Virus record (IMG/VR): IMGVR_UViG_3300023223_000072
Location: 1 to 31,547 of that record
Length of the DNA stretch: 31,547 bases
Direction: 5' to 3' (one strand)
Source: a virus
The position numbers and the translations under genes were made by a program. Of the stretch, positions 20,957 through 28,153 are shown piece by piece (position 1 is the stretch's first letter; each line of letters starts with the position of its first letter). Under the pieces are notes generated by a model, which saw only the letters and a list, made by a program, of their open reading frames with translations, was not told where the DNA came from and made no database searches.

Positions 20957-21051
20957 CCAACATCACCAGTTCAAATGAACATGGGAGGGGTTGGATTTGG
21001 GTGTAAAGGTGGAAGCGCTGGACTGCGTTTCTCTACCTTTCTCTTTTCCAC
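20957..21051. other. Structured intergenic region (possible terminator or small RNA)
   Basis: The 139-base spacer between the convergent methyltransferase and holin genes holds CCAAC/GTTGG (20957-20961, 20990-20994) with a GTTCA/TGAAC hairpin inside, a G-rich run (20983-21001, tracts of 3,4,2,3 G) and GTGGAA/TTCCAC (21009-21014, 21046-21051) around a pyrimidine-rich loop. No classic terminator is seen on either strand. Confidence 0.4.
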
Positions 21052-21063
21052 TTGATACTCCTA

Positions 21064-21447
21064 TCATTTTAAAGTGCCTTTATTAGCACCTTCTTGTTTT
21101 GCATTGGCATAATTTACACCAAAGCTTGCACTTACTATCACACCGAATAACGTAGTTATTGGAAAAAACAATTCTGTCACCTTAGTTGTTGCTACTGCTA
21201 TTTGATTTGCATCACCTAACCCGAAGCTTTCACAGATAAGCAATATAAGCGCCGTTACTATGTACAAAGTGTATAAAGCCGTAACTCTATTAGATAGGTC
21301 TCTACGCATCTTACCGTTAGGGTCTAGCGTCTTAACCATGAGAACTTTAGCCTCTGCGCTTTCCATATCAGTTTCGATCCACTCGCTTGCTATATTTTCA
21401 ATAGACTTAACTATGCCGCCGCCAAAAAGATTAGATAAGAAACTCAT
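21064..21447 (-). CDS. Holin, 3TM family (GTA_holin_3TM-like)
   Basis: The 127-aa product matches the 3TM holin outline: a soluble N-terminal helix (NIASEWIETDMESAEA), the conserved LDPNGKMRRDLSNRVTALYTLYIVTALILL (short marks: KMRRDLSNRVTALY), a second hydrophobic segment (LFFPITTLFGVIVSASFGVNY) and a polar tail. Such holins permeabilise the inner membrane for release of virions or gene-transfer agents. It is oddly placed: one minus-strand gene amid plus-strand early genes, with its own promoter. AGGTG lies eight bases before ATG 21447. Two clear membrane segments are visible; the third is weaker. Confidence 0.75.
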   Translation of the reverse strand: MSFLSNLFGGGIVKSIENIASEWIETDMESAEAKVLMVKTLDPNGKMRRDLSNRVTALYTLYIVTALILLICESFGLGDANQIAVATTKVTELFFPITTLFGVIVSASFGVNYANAKQEGANKGTLK

Positions 21448-21476
21448 GTGTTGTCACCTGTTTGTTAATTAAGGCT

Positions 21477-21505
21477 ATTCTAACACTATTTTAAATTAAT
21501 TTGAA
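21477..21505 (-). promoter_or_regulatory. Possible promoter for the antisense holin
   Basis: On the minus strand TTCAAA (21505-21500), 17-base spacer, TAGAAT (21482-21477). Start would be near 21470, about 20 bases before the holin start. Confidence 0.55.
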
Positions 21506-21522
21506 TTATATGAAAAGTAACC

Positions 21523-21551
21523 TTGACTTATCCTAATAGGACGAGTAATAT
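21523..21551 (+). promoter_or_regulatory. Sigma70-type promoter with operator in the spacer
   Basis: TTGACT (21523-21528), 17-base spacer, TAATAT (21546-21551). Start near 21558 and first start codon ATG 21583. The spacer contains TCCTA-A-TAGGA (21531-21541), an inverted repeat that could bind a repressor. Confidence 0.7.
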
Positions 21552-21582
21552 TAACTTATCAACAACGCAACGAGATAACGAA

Positions 21583-21756
21583 ATGAGCAACTACCAAGCA
21601 AGTATCACAAAAAACGCAGAAGGTTCTTTTTACGCACTAGTGGTTAGAATTGAAAATGGCTACAAGAATGTAATCGGTCACTATAAAGGTCGTCACTTCG
21701 CAACTGAAAAAGCGGCAATCAAATCAACTTCTAACTACATAGCGAAATTCTGCTAA
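21583..21756 (+). CDS. 57-aa hypothetical protein
   Basis: The start ATG 21583 is preferred over the upstream ATG-less extension, because the promoter -10 lies within the longer frame. The product, MSNYQASITKNAEGS then YALVVRIENGYKNVIGHYKG, looks like a small beta-beta-alpha protein. Its stop overlaps the next start as TAATG. No family recognised. Confidence 0.65.
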   Translation: MSNYQASITKNAEGSFYALVVRIENGYKNVIGHYKGRHFATEKAAIKSTSNYIAKFC

Positions 21757-22019
21757 TGACTCCCACGGAGAGGGCGCAGTATGATGCTGGCATAAAATGC
21801 GACCTAGCAAATGAAAGGTTTGGCCTTATTGAGGGCATGAGGATTTTGCTTGATAGCTTTAACTGTAATGATGTTGCAGACGAATACATCATAAAACTAG
21901 CTAGAGATCGTGAACTAGATAAGCTAAAAGATTTCATGCTTCACGTAGGAACTAAAGAAAGTGATATGCCTAGACATACCAGAATAAGAAACCCTTCAAC
22001 TGTAAATGGATTATATTAA
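21756..22019 (+). CDS. 87-aa hypothetical protein
   Basis: A helical, charged product (RAQYDAGIKCDLANERFG, DVADEYIIKLARDRELDKLKDF). Its start is coupled to the previous stop. No family recognised. Confidence 0.6.
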   Translation: MTPTERAQYDAGIKCDLANERFGLIEGMRILLDSFNCNDVADEYIIKLARDRELDKLKDFMLHVGTKESDMPRHTRIRNPSTVNGLY

Positions 22020-22518
22020 TATGAACGATTTAGTAAAGAATAAAAGCGGCGAGTTAATAACAACATCAAAGATTGTTTCTGATGTATTTGGCAAAGCTCA
22101 CCGCGACACTGTTAGAGCAATTAATAATTTAGATTGTAGTGAAGAGTTTAGAACTGCCAATTTTGCGCAGTCCTCTTACACCTCACCACAGAACAAAGTT
22201 TTGAAATGCTTTAATATCACTAGAGATGGATTTTCTTTTCTTTGTATGGGCTTTACTGGAAAGAAAGCTGCTAAGTGGAAAGAGAAGTACATAAAAGCAT
22301 TTAACGAAATGGAAAAGGGTCTGCTTAATGTGGATGCTGAAATGACACGCTTATCAAACCAAGGTAGAGAACTTAAACAGCTTGGTAGTGAATGGAGCGC
22401 ATTCGGGCATCAAATCAATAAGCAGAAGAAAGCCAACGACAAAGCATCAGCAGAACTTATAGATAAGGTTCAATTAACTTTGGGGTTTAACGACAATGGA
22501 AAAGCGCAGAATGGATGA
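22006..22518 (+). CDS. Rha-family phage regulatory protein
   Basis: Rha proteins are phage regulators that interfere with growth in some hosts; the DNA-binding N-domain is typical. The 170-aa product shows the family pattern: LITTSKIVSDVFGKAHRDTVRAINNL (short marks: TTSKIVSDVFGKAH, VRAINNL), CSEEFRTANFAQSSYTS, then CFNITRDGFSFLCMGFTGKKAAKWKEKYIKAFNEMEK (short marks: ITRDGFSFLCMGFTGKKA, KEKYIKAFNEME). The C-terminal half is helical. Two starts are possible, ATG 22006 or ATG 22021; neither has a strong ribosome site. Confidence 0.85.
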   Translation: MDYINMNDLVKNKSGELITTSKIVSDVFGKAHRDTVRAINNLDCSEEFRTANFAQSSYTSPQNKVLKCFNITRDGFSFLCMGFTGKKAAKWKEKYIKAFNEMEKGLLNVDAEMTRLSNQGRELKQLGSEWSAFGHQINKQKKANDKASAELIDKVQLTLGFNDNGKAQNG

Positions 22519-22612
22519 TCAAGTAAGCGACTGCTCGCATTATATATTTATATGTGTGTTAGCAATGTTAGTTATATGGGGCGGAATGGTGGTGATTTGT
22601 TATGTTAAGTGA
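22511..22612 (+). CDS. 33-aa membrane micropeptide
   Basis: ATG 22511, eight bases inside the end of the Rha gene, to TGA 22610-22612, which in turn overlaps the next start (ATG 22602). The product MDDQVSDCSHY leads into one hydrophobic helix (IFICVLAMLVIWGGMVVI) and ends YVK. Stop and start overlaps on both sides favour a real gene. Confidence 0.5.
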   Translation: MDDQVSDCSHYIFICVLAMLVIWGGMVVICYVK

Positions 22613-22967
22613 TTTAGATATTTGTAAGCGTATAGCAGAGATTGAAGGGTTAGAGGTTGTTTATTCAAAGACTTTTGATATACAAAGAATTGCTGTAAAG
22701 AAGGGTTATTACAACCGTAAAGAGTATGAATCGGGAGCGCGAAATATAGCTATCGAGGTTGAGTATTTCAAGCATAATACTTTCAACCCCTTAACAGATG
22801 ATGCTTTATGTTTTCAGTTAATGGTTAAGCATCAAATAAAATTAGAGCCTTGTGTTACTAAGGGGTGGATAGCATGGTATGAATATTTTGATTGTGGTAT
22901 GTGGGATTGTCCAAACGAATCACCTAACCGCGCTATATGCCTAGCAATAATCGAGGCTAACTCATGA
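22602..22967 (+). CDS. Phage ABA-sandwich domain protein
   Basis: The 121-aa product has the pattern of the phage ABA sandwich family: FNPLTDDALCFQLMVKHQIKLE (short mark: NPLTDDALCFQLM) near residues 62-80, W-containing middle (GWIAWYEYF) and the closing SPNRAICLAIIEA. The family is common in phage early regions and its function is unknown. Coupled to both neighbours. Confidence 0.75.
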   Translation: MLSDLDICKRIAEIEGLEVVYSKTFDIQRIAVKKGYYNRKEYESGARNIAIEVEYFKHNTFNPLTDDALCFQLMVKHQIKLEPCVTKGWIAWYEYFDCGMWDCPNESPNRAICLAIIEANS

Positions 22968-23167
22968 GATGGATAGTTAAGCAAAGGTTGTTCTTTATGG
23001 GAGTGTTAATCATCTGGTTAGTGTCTCTTACTGTGAGTTTAATATTTGAGGTTAGCAGTATTAACGATAGGCTAGAGCACCAAAAAGAATATAGCTTGTT
23101 ATGTATGCCTCCAGAAGTTAAGAGCGACCGAATTAAAATGAATTGTATAGGGAGTATAAAGCCGTGA
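22964..23167 (+). CDS. 67-aa single-pass membrane protein
   Basis: A basic start (MRWIVKQRLF) precedes one long hydrophobic helix (FMGVLIIWLVSLTVSLIF, about 11-28) and a soluble, coiled C-terminal part with two Cys, typical of an N-in/C-out anchored protein. Its start overlaps the ABA-sandwich stop as ATGA and its stop overlaps the next start as GTGA. No family recognised. Confidence 0.6.
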   Translation: MRWIVKQRLFFMGVLIIWLVSLTVSLIFEVSSINDRLEHQKEYSLLCMPPEVKSDRIKMNCIGSIKP

Positions 23168-23304
23168 AATACAATATTGTTTATAGGTTTGTTGATCATG
23201 ATGCAGATAAAAAGATTGATTATTTCAATACATGGAAGGACGCTTGCAGATTTATGAAAGGCCTTTTAGATGATGGTTACATAATATTAGAGGTTAACGG
23301 GTAA
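23164..23304 (+). CDS. 46-aa hypothetical protein, GTG start
   Basis: GTG 23164 overlaps the preceding stop (GTGA); TAA 23302-23304 overlaps the next ATG. The product starts MKYNIVYRFVDHDAD and continues KIDYFNTWKDACRFMKGLLDDG, an alpha/beta mini-protein similar in outline to other short phage early proteins. The coupled junctions and protein-like composition support it. Confidence 0.6.
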   Translation: MKYNIVYRFVDHDADKKIDYFNTWKDACRFMKGLLDDGYIILEVNG

Positions 23305-23909
23305 TGATTAGGTCAGTATATTACGATCAAACAGATATTTTAAAATCAATAATGGAGTTGTGCGGAATAGAAAGGTTTTGCGCTGATGTGACTTTTGGTA
23401 ATGGTAAGTTTTACAGTGGTATAAAAGAACCCGGGTTAAAGTTTGATATATCACCACAAGTCCCCGGGGTTGTTGAATGCTCAAGTTCTAACCTGCTACT
23501 GGATACTGGCCAGATAAATAGTTTAGTGTTTGATCCGCCATTCTTAACTTATGTCCGGGCTGCCCGGGAAGGTAACGGCAATATGATAATGGCTAAAAGG
23601 TTTGGTGGTTACTGGCGTTATGAAGAATTAGAAACTCATTACCGGGATAGTTTATTAGAGGCTCACCGGGTACTTGGTAAAAAAGGAATCATGGTTTTTA
23701 AGTGCCAAGATATTATCCATAACCATAAAATGCACTGTACACATATGAATGTTATGGAGTGGTCAAAAGGCTTGTTTAGGTTAAAAGATTTATTTATTCT
23801 GCCGGCAAAGTCACGAATGCCAATACCACAGCAAGAAGGCACTAAAAAGAAAGTACAAAAACACGCTAGAATTTTTCACAGTTATTTTATGGTACTAGAG
23901 AAGGTATAA
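23304..23909 (+). CDS. DPPF-motif methyltransferase-like protein
   Basis: The 201-aa product looks like a class I AdoMet methyltransferase of the phage type: CADVTFGNGKFYSG (about 22-35) resembles motif I, LVFDPPFLTYVRA (about 74-86) motif IV with DPPF, then HYRDSLLEAHRVLGKKGIMVFKCQD (about 112-136; marks: LLEAHRVL, KGIMVFK). The order I before IV differs from the methyltransferase at 20223. Its substrate may be DNA or a small molecule; DPPF favours DNA. Its start overlaps the preceding stop as TAATG. Confidence 0.7.
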   Translation: MIRSVYYDQTDILKSIMELCGIERFCADVTFGNGKFYSGIKEPGLKFDISPQVPGVVECSSSNLLLDTGQINSLVFDPPFLTYVRAAREGNGNMIMAKRFGGYWRYEELETHYRDSLLEAHRVLGKKGIMVFKCQDIIHNHKMHCTHMNVMEWSKGLFRLKDLFILPAKSRMPIPQQEGTKKKVQKHARIFHSYFMVLEKV

Positions 23910-23913
23910 AATT

Positions 23914-24249
23914 ATGGATTCTATATCAGATTTTATCTCGCAGAAAGAAGAGATCGAAAGGCTTAATAAGCAAATTGATATGCTTGCAGGTTTTTATCAT
24001 GGATTCTATAAGGGGCAGATTAAGAAACTAAACACTAGGCTAGGTAATCTTCATAAAGTAAAAGGTTATTACAAGCTAAAGGTTGAGGCTATATCTGGAG
24101 AAAAGATTGAAACAAGGAGCGACAAGGCTCGTTCCCTTATAGCTACTTTAAAGGGAACCGCTAAACCTATGGCGTTAATTTCTGAAATAGCAAAAAGGTG
24201 TAATTTAAGTGAGCATCAAATTCAATCATTATGGTATAAGGGTAAGTAG
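23914..24249 (+). CDS. 111-aa hypothetical, coiled coil plus HTH-like end
   Basis: Residues 3-25 form a coiled-coil-like helix (SDFISQKEEIERLNKQID), the middle is basic (GQIKKLNTRLGNLHKVKGYYK), and the last 40 residues look like a helix-turn-helix (ALISEIAKRCNLSEHQIQSLWYKG). A DNA-binding regulator is plausible. AGAAGG lies about ten bases before ATG 23914, and the stop overlaps the next GTG start (TAGTG). Confidence 0.55.
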   Translation: MDSISDFISQKEEIERLNKQIDMLAGFYHGFYKGQIKKLNTRLGNLHKVKGYYKLKVEAISGEKIETRSDKARSLIATLKGTAKPMALISEIAKRCNLSEHQIQSLWYKGK

Positions 24250-24683
24250 TGAAAAACTTTAAATTAACAGCAGGTATGCGTAGCCATGTTATCCAGCAGA
24301 TACAGCAAATGGATTTATCACAAGCTCAGAGGTTGGACATAGTTCCGTGGGTTAGCAAAAGAAGCATACCAGCTAACAAAGCTTATCAAGCATGGATACC
24401 AGCTATAAGCGATGTTCTGGGGTTAACTATCCCAGAGGCGACGTGTTACATAAAGCTTAACTTTGGTCATCCTATATTGTTTTCTAATGAGCGTATTGGT
24501 CAGGTAATGTGGCACGGCTTAAATGCTACAGGTTTCTTTCAGTTGAGCTATCAAGATAAAATGCTTGAGATGCTTGAGCTACCAGTCACAAGACTGTTTG
24601 ACACTAAGATGCATAACAGGCTTAGAGATGATTTGCAGCATCACTTTGGTGCTATGGGTTTAAATTTAGATTATAAGGGTTAG
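24249..24683 (+). CDS. 144-aa protein, possibly NinB/YbcN-like
   Basis: The start is GTG 24249, coupled to the previous stop. The product has KRSIPANKAYQAWIPAISDVLG (marks: RSIPANKAYQAW, AISDVLG), which loosely recalls the RSLDQN...W pattern of NinB, then CYIKLNFGHPIL and PVTRLFDTKMHNRLRDDLQHHFG near the C-terminus. I would call it NinB/YbcN-like only tentatively; an early recombination or regulation role fits its position. Other families cannot be excluded. Confidence 0.4.
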   Translation: MKNFKLTAGMRSHVIQQIQQMDLSQAQRLDIVPWVSKRSIPANKAYQAWIPAISDVLGLTIPEATCYIKLNFGHPILFSNERIGQVMWHGLNATGFFQLSYQDKMLEMLELPVTRLFDTKMHNRLRDDLQHHFGAMGLNLDYKG

Positions 24684-24687
24684 TTAA

Positions 24688-25092
24688 ATGTTAGATTTTA
24701 ATGAGATGGTTAAAACTGTAGAAAAAGAACATAAGATAAAATTTAGAGGTTACGGAAGAACCAAAAAACAAGATACTAATTGTGAAGGGGTTTATTTAGA
24801 CTTTTGGCATGAGATTGTTGCAACGCATGAAATTAGCAACCCTTGTGAAATTGAAATTGATTTAATTAGAATTCTAACATTTAAACAGCACTTTCCAGAT
24901 GAAGATAAATCTCTACTTAGAACTAGCGCACTAGGAAAGGAAAAGGCAGACTTATTCATAAAAGAACGTGAATGTGAGATATTAGATAGAAATGATATTT
25001 CATGGAAGCTTGATATTATATCAAATATAAACAAGTCATATCCATTTGCGATAAGTGCAGATATGAAACTCAACGTTTTCATTGAGTGGTAA
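24688..25092 (+). CDS. 134-aa hypothetical protein
   Basis: The product is mixed alpha/beta with LDFNEMVKTVEKEHKIKFRG, a polar middle and a long segment rich in charged residues (KADLFIKERECEILDRNDI). AAGG is placed about ten bases before ATG 24688. No family recognised. It precedes the zinc-finger and nuclease genes. Confidence 0.55.
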   Translation: MLDFNEMVKTVEKEHKIKFRGYGRTKKQDTNCEGVYLDFWHEIVATHEISNPCEIEIDLIRILTFKQHFPDEDKSLLRTSALGKEKADLFIKERECEILDRNDISWKLDIISNINKSYPFAISADMKLNVFIEW

Positions 25093-25108
25093 ATAAGGAT
25101 AAATAAAC

Positions 25109-25336
25109 ATGACAATCAAAAAAAACAGAACAGCTAATTTAATTTGTAACCACTGCCGTATGGATATACCTAGAGATGTTGAAAAGTTTGATTTACGCGG
25201 TAAAGGTAAAGCCTGGTGTATGACATGTAAACGCGAGCATAGTGCCTATAAAGGATTTAAAAACCTAGATAGGCCATCAGGAATGATTAAGCCTATTTAT
25301 CAATATGAGCAAGTACAATGCAGTTTACAACGCTAA
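25109..25336 (+). CDS. Zinc-finger protein before the nuclease cassette
   Basis: The 75-aa product has CNHC (about 13-16) and CMTC (about 37-40) with DLRGKGKAW before the second pair, a zinc-ribbon layout. The rest is basic (KREHSAYKGFKNLDRPSG). It may be a DNA-binding partner of the downstream Ref-like nuclease, by position only. The stop lies 27 bases before the next start. Confidence 0.65.
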   Translation: MTIKKNRTANLICNHCRMDIPRDVEKFDLRGKGKAWCMTCKREHSAYKGFKNLDRPSGMIKPIYQYEQVQCSLQR

Positions 25337-25362
25337 AAGTTAAAAATGTTGAGGATTTAATA

Positions 25363-25638
25363 ATGACTACAGCAGCAGAGAAAAGGTATTTTACTAAGGT
25401 TGCAGAGTTGGGTTGTATTGTTTGTATGAATAATATGTTTGAAGGTAGTCCTGCTGAAATTCATCATATACGTGCTGGAGCTGGAGCGGGGCAAAAGTCT
25501 AAGGAAGTTATACCGCTTTGTCATATACATCATCGAACAGGCGGGTATGGGGTTGCTTTTCATGCTGGCAAAAATGCATTTGAAGATGAGTACGGCACTG
25601 AGTTAGAATTATTAGAACAGGTTAAGGGGTTGTTATGA
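25363..25638 (+). CDS. Ref-family HNH-type nuclease
   Basis: The start ATG 25363 is preferred: GAGG lies eight bases upstream, and the longer frame begins inside the zinc-finger gene. The 91-aa product has CIVC (about 19-22), an HH pair (IHHIRAGAGAGQKS) and LCHIHHR, with FHAGKNAFEDEYG at the end, the HNH layout of Ref-like proteins (recombination enhancement functions; P1 Ref makes RecA-dependent cuts). A role in recombination or DNA repair is inferred from family. Confidence 0.75.
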   Translation: MTTAAEKRYFTKVAELGCIVCMNNMFEGSPAEIHHIRAGAGAGQKSKEVIPLCHIHHRTGGYGVAFHAGKNAFEDEYGTELELLEQVKGLL

Positions 25639-25922
25639 GTTTTCGCAGAGCCGCAAAGGTAGACGCTAATCAGCCTGAGATAGTAAAAGCGTTTCGCTCG
25701 CTAGGTTGGTATGTTCTCATTATTAGCCAGTTAAAAAATTGCTGTGATATTATCGTTAGCAAAGGTGGTCGCACTGTAGCTGTAGAAATAAAGGACGGAG
25801 CAAAACCACCTAGCCAGCAAAAGCTATCAGAAGGAGAGTTAAAGTTTAGAAACGAATGGAAAGGTGAATACGCCCTGATTAAGAGCGTATCTGATGTTAA
25901 AGCCCTAGATAGTCAGGGCTAA
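25635..25922 (+). CDS. PD-(D/E)XK nuclease-like protein (VRR-NUC/resolvase type)
   Basis: The 95-aa product fits a minimal PD-(D/E)XK core: an early acidic residue (QPEIVKAF), CCDIIVSKGGRTVAVEIKDG with D (about 38) and E-I-K (about 51-53), then a helix region. VRR-NUC and Holliday-resolvase-like phage proteins have this size and spacing. It could resolve recombination or replication intermediates (inferred). It overlaps the Ref-like stop as ATGA, and its own stop overlaps the tailspike stop on the opposite strand. Confidence 0.65.
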   Translation: MSFRRAAKVDANQPEIVKAFRSLGWYVLIISQLKNCCDIIVSKGGRTVAVEIKDGAKPPSQQKLSEGELKFRNEWKGEYALIKSVSDVKALDSQG

Positions 25923-28153
25923 CCTTGAAAATTAATAGTAACCGTCCTAGTAGAGCCTAGACGGTTTTTAATTAATAACTCGCCACCTGTTGACCAGATG
26001 TTTAAATCTCCATCAATATCATTGTTAGTCGTACCACCTGGATTAAAGTTAGCAGCAGCACCCGCACCAAAGTTTAAAGCGCCTGAACTATCAATTGAGA
26101 CTACACCGGCACTAAGTCTACTTAGGCTAGTGTGTATATGTACAATGCCCTTGTTATCTCCGTTTGGTATCTGGATTGCTATTTCCTCGTCGTCATTCAT
26201 CGACATAGAGTAAACATGTAAGCCTGTGTTAGATGATCTTGCGCCTGTCTCATCAACACCTGATAAATTGTTATTAGCAGAAGCAACACCATTTTCAGCA
26301 GTAGCCGCTACACCGAAAGCCGCATTCATATGCAAAGTTGGCTTGGCTAAACTTGCCGGTAACGTAGTCTGGAAGGTTGGTTTAACCTCTGTGCCTGAAT
26401 GAGTGAATTTATCAACTTTGATTATGGCTTTGTCTTTCAAGTTAGCAGATGAAGCAAAGCCAAACACGCCGTTTAATACGTCAATCTCTTTAATGTAAAC
26501 ACTATCCACACTAGCAAAAAACTTGCCTGTTCCCGTTAATGCAGGGCATGACATGAATGAGGCGTGTGAAGCTGTAGAGATAATACCGTTAACATTTATA
26601 ACAGAGTCAAACGATGAGGTTAAATCTGATTGTGTAGCAGTTATTAGACTTGTTCCCATTGTTCCAGACGTTGTATTGTCATTAATAGTAACGGCTGAAA
26701 CATTACTGATTCTAGGCTTTTTCAATGTACCGGCCGCGAATATACTCATCGGTGAAATAGGGCGGATAAACGTAGCCTCTCCACTTGTTGAGTCTTCATA
26801 TAAAAAGGTTGGTGAAATAATATCACCGCCATGTATTTGCAAATCAATCTCAACAGACGCGCCCGTTATGCCTGCAATATTACGATAGATAATAGGACTG
26901 GTTACCGTGGTTACATCGTTCTGAGTTTTAATCGCTCGGCCTTTACAGTTAGTAAAAGAGCAGTTAGCAATATTAGCAGTTGTCCTACGCACTAAATTAG
27001 AAGCTACATTAGCAAACACTAATAAACCATCTGCATCGGTGTTATTTGCATTGTCGCTAGTCTCACCGTTAGTCACATCAGTAAAACTACAAGCGCTTAC
27101 ATTAACGGTTTTAACGTCAAAGGTGTTTAGTTGTCTGATTGATAAGCCGCTGGTACTTGTTACGCCAGGATTGCCGTTTCCTAATGCTCTAGAGTGATTT
27201 CTAAATTCTGCATGACTAACGTTAACCTCTTCAAATCCACCGCGAATAAAACAGCCTGAGTTACCAGAATTACCACTGTTAACGAATGAGTCATTAAATG
27301 AGCCGCCGTTAATAGTTACCTTGCCTGTGCTTTCTTGGTTATCGAACACGTAAAAAGGAAAGCCAGATACACCACCGCCTGAAACATTTAAGTTATCAGT
27401 TTCAAATGAAAAGCCGTTACAGTTAATGCTTATGTTATCGCCTAAGCTACCGTTAGCGACATCAGTTAGTAATCCACCGCCGCAAGTGCTTATCAAAGTA
27501 TCTTGAGTTAACGTGATATCAGCCTTTGTTTTAATCTTGTAAGTTTTACCACCGAGATCAACCGCGCTGTTATTCTCTAAAATAAATACTAATACAGCTG
27601 AATTATCAACGTCACCTTCTAAAAATCCATACTCGGCAGCACTAGCGCAAGGTTTATCCCTGAGAACTAAAGCTAAAGTAGGTACACCAGTACAAATTAC
27701 AACATTAAATGTGTTAGGTGTTACGGTTGAAGCTAGGACAACGTCCCATATTGCGCCGCCATCGTTATTGGTAACGCGCTCTTTAATGTCAATAGATAGC
27801 CCGTCCTGTAAAGAGTCATCAATTACAGCATCGTTTAGCGTGTCACGGCTTAATACGTTAGCTAATTGACCTGAGCCGGTAACAAACTCTTCAACTGGGT
27901 CAGCTGTCCATTCTTGAGAACCCTTTTTATCCTTTAAAACTACCTTGTAAGATCCTGTAATAAATATATTAGGGAATACACCCTTTGCATTTGCGTCAAC
28001 AGGGTTTTTATTTTTAGTCGGTGTAGATAGTTGATCGCTAAAAGTGTCCTTAAGCTTGCTTGTTCCTGTCTCAAAAAAGAAAAGTTGAGCGCCTGAACTC
28101 GGATTTAAACCGCTACCAACATCATAAAAAGGTGGTACAAAACGTGAACTCAT
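25919..28153 (-). CDS. Tailspike with head-binding domain and beta-helix
   Basis: The 744-aa protein has the podovirus head/tail-binding N-domain (about 1-100: FVPPFYDVGSGLNPSSG, NPVDANAKGVFPNIF, GSYKVVLKDKKG), then a right-handed beta-helix from about 165, rich in short repeats of G, N, V, S (DNISINCNGFSFETDNL, KVTINGGSFND). A C-terminal region from about 600 forms the trimer end. Spikes bind and often cut host surface glycans; no catalytic residues can be fixed from sequence. Its stop is shared with the nuclease gene on the plus strand. Start overlaps the upstream stop (TAATG). Confidence 0.85.
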   Translation of the reverse strand: MSSRFVPPFYDVGSGLNPSSGAQLFFFETGTSKLKDTFSDQLSTPTKNKNPVDANAKGVFPNIFITGSYKVVLKDKKGSQEWTADPVEEFVTGSGQLANVLSRDTLNDAVIDDSLQDGLSIDIKERVTNNDGGAIWDVVLASTVTPNTFNVVICTGVPTLALVLRDKPCASAAEYGFLEGDVDNSAVLVFILENNSAVDLGGKTYKIKTKADITLTQDTLISTCGGGLLTDVANGSLGDNISINCNGFSFETDNLNVSGGGVSGFPFYVFDNQESTGKVTINGGSFNDSFVNSGNSGNSGCFIRGGFEEVNVSHAEFRNHSRALGNGNPGVTSTSGLSIRQLNTFDVKTVNVSACSFTDVTNGETSDNANNTDADGLLVFANVASNLVRRTTANIANCSFTNCKGRAIKTQNDVTTVTSPIIYRNIAGITGASVEIDLQIHGGDIISPTFLYEDSTSGEATFIRPISPMSIFAAGTLKKPRISNVSAVTINDNTTSGTMGTSLITATQSDLTSSFDSVINVNGIISTASHASFMSCPALTGTGKFFASVDSVYIKEIDVLNGVFGFASSANLKDKAIIKVDKFTHSGTEVKPTFQTTLPASLAKPTLHMNAAFGVAATAENGVASANNNLSGVDETGARSSNTGLHVYSMSMNDDEEIAIQIPNGDNKGIVHIHTSLSRLSAGVVSIDSSGALNFGAGAAANFNPGGTTNNDIDGDLNIWSTGGELLIKNRLGSTRTVTINFQG
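25940..25969 (+). terminator. Plus-strand terminator inside the tailspike gene
   Basis: AACCGT-C-CTAG (25940-25950) pairs with CTAG-ACGGTT (25957-25966), giving a ten-base-pair stem with one bulged C and a six-base loop, followed by TTTA. It lies about 20 bases after the nuclease stop, inside the minus-strand tailspike coding sequence. Confidence 0.75.

Noticed and set aside
21523-21582. N-terminal extension of the 57-aa gene
   Set aside because: The extension is the promoter itself; ATG 21583 lies downstream of the -10 box.
25318-25362. Longer start of the Ref-like nuclease
   Set aside because: It begins inside the zinc-finger gene; ATG 25363 has a clear GAGG ribosome site.
25998-26213. 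Plus-strand frames opposite the tailspike and ejection genes
   Set aside because: Antisense shadows with biased composition and no ribosome sites.
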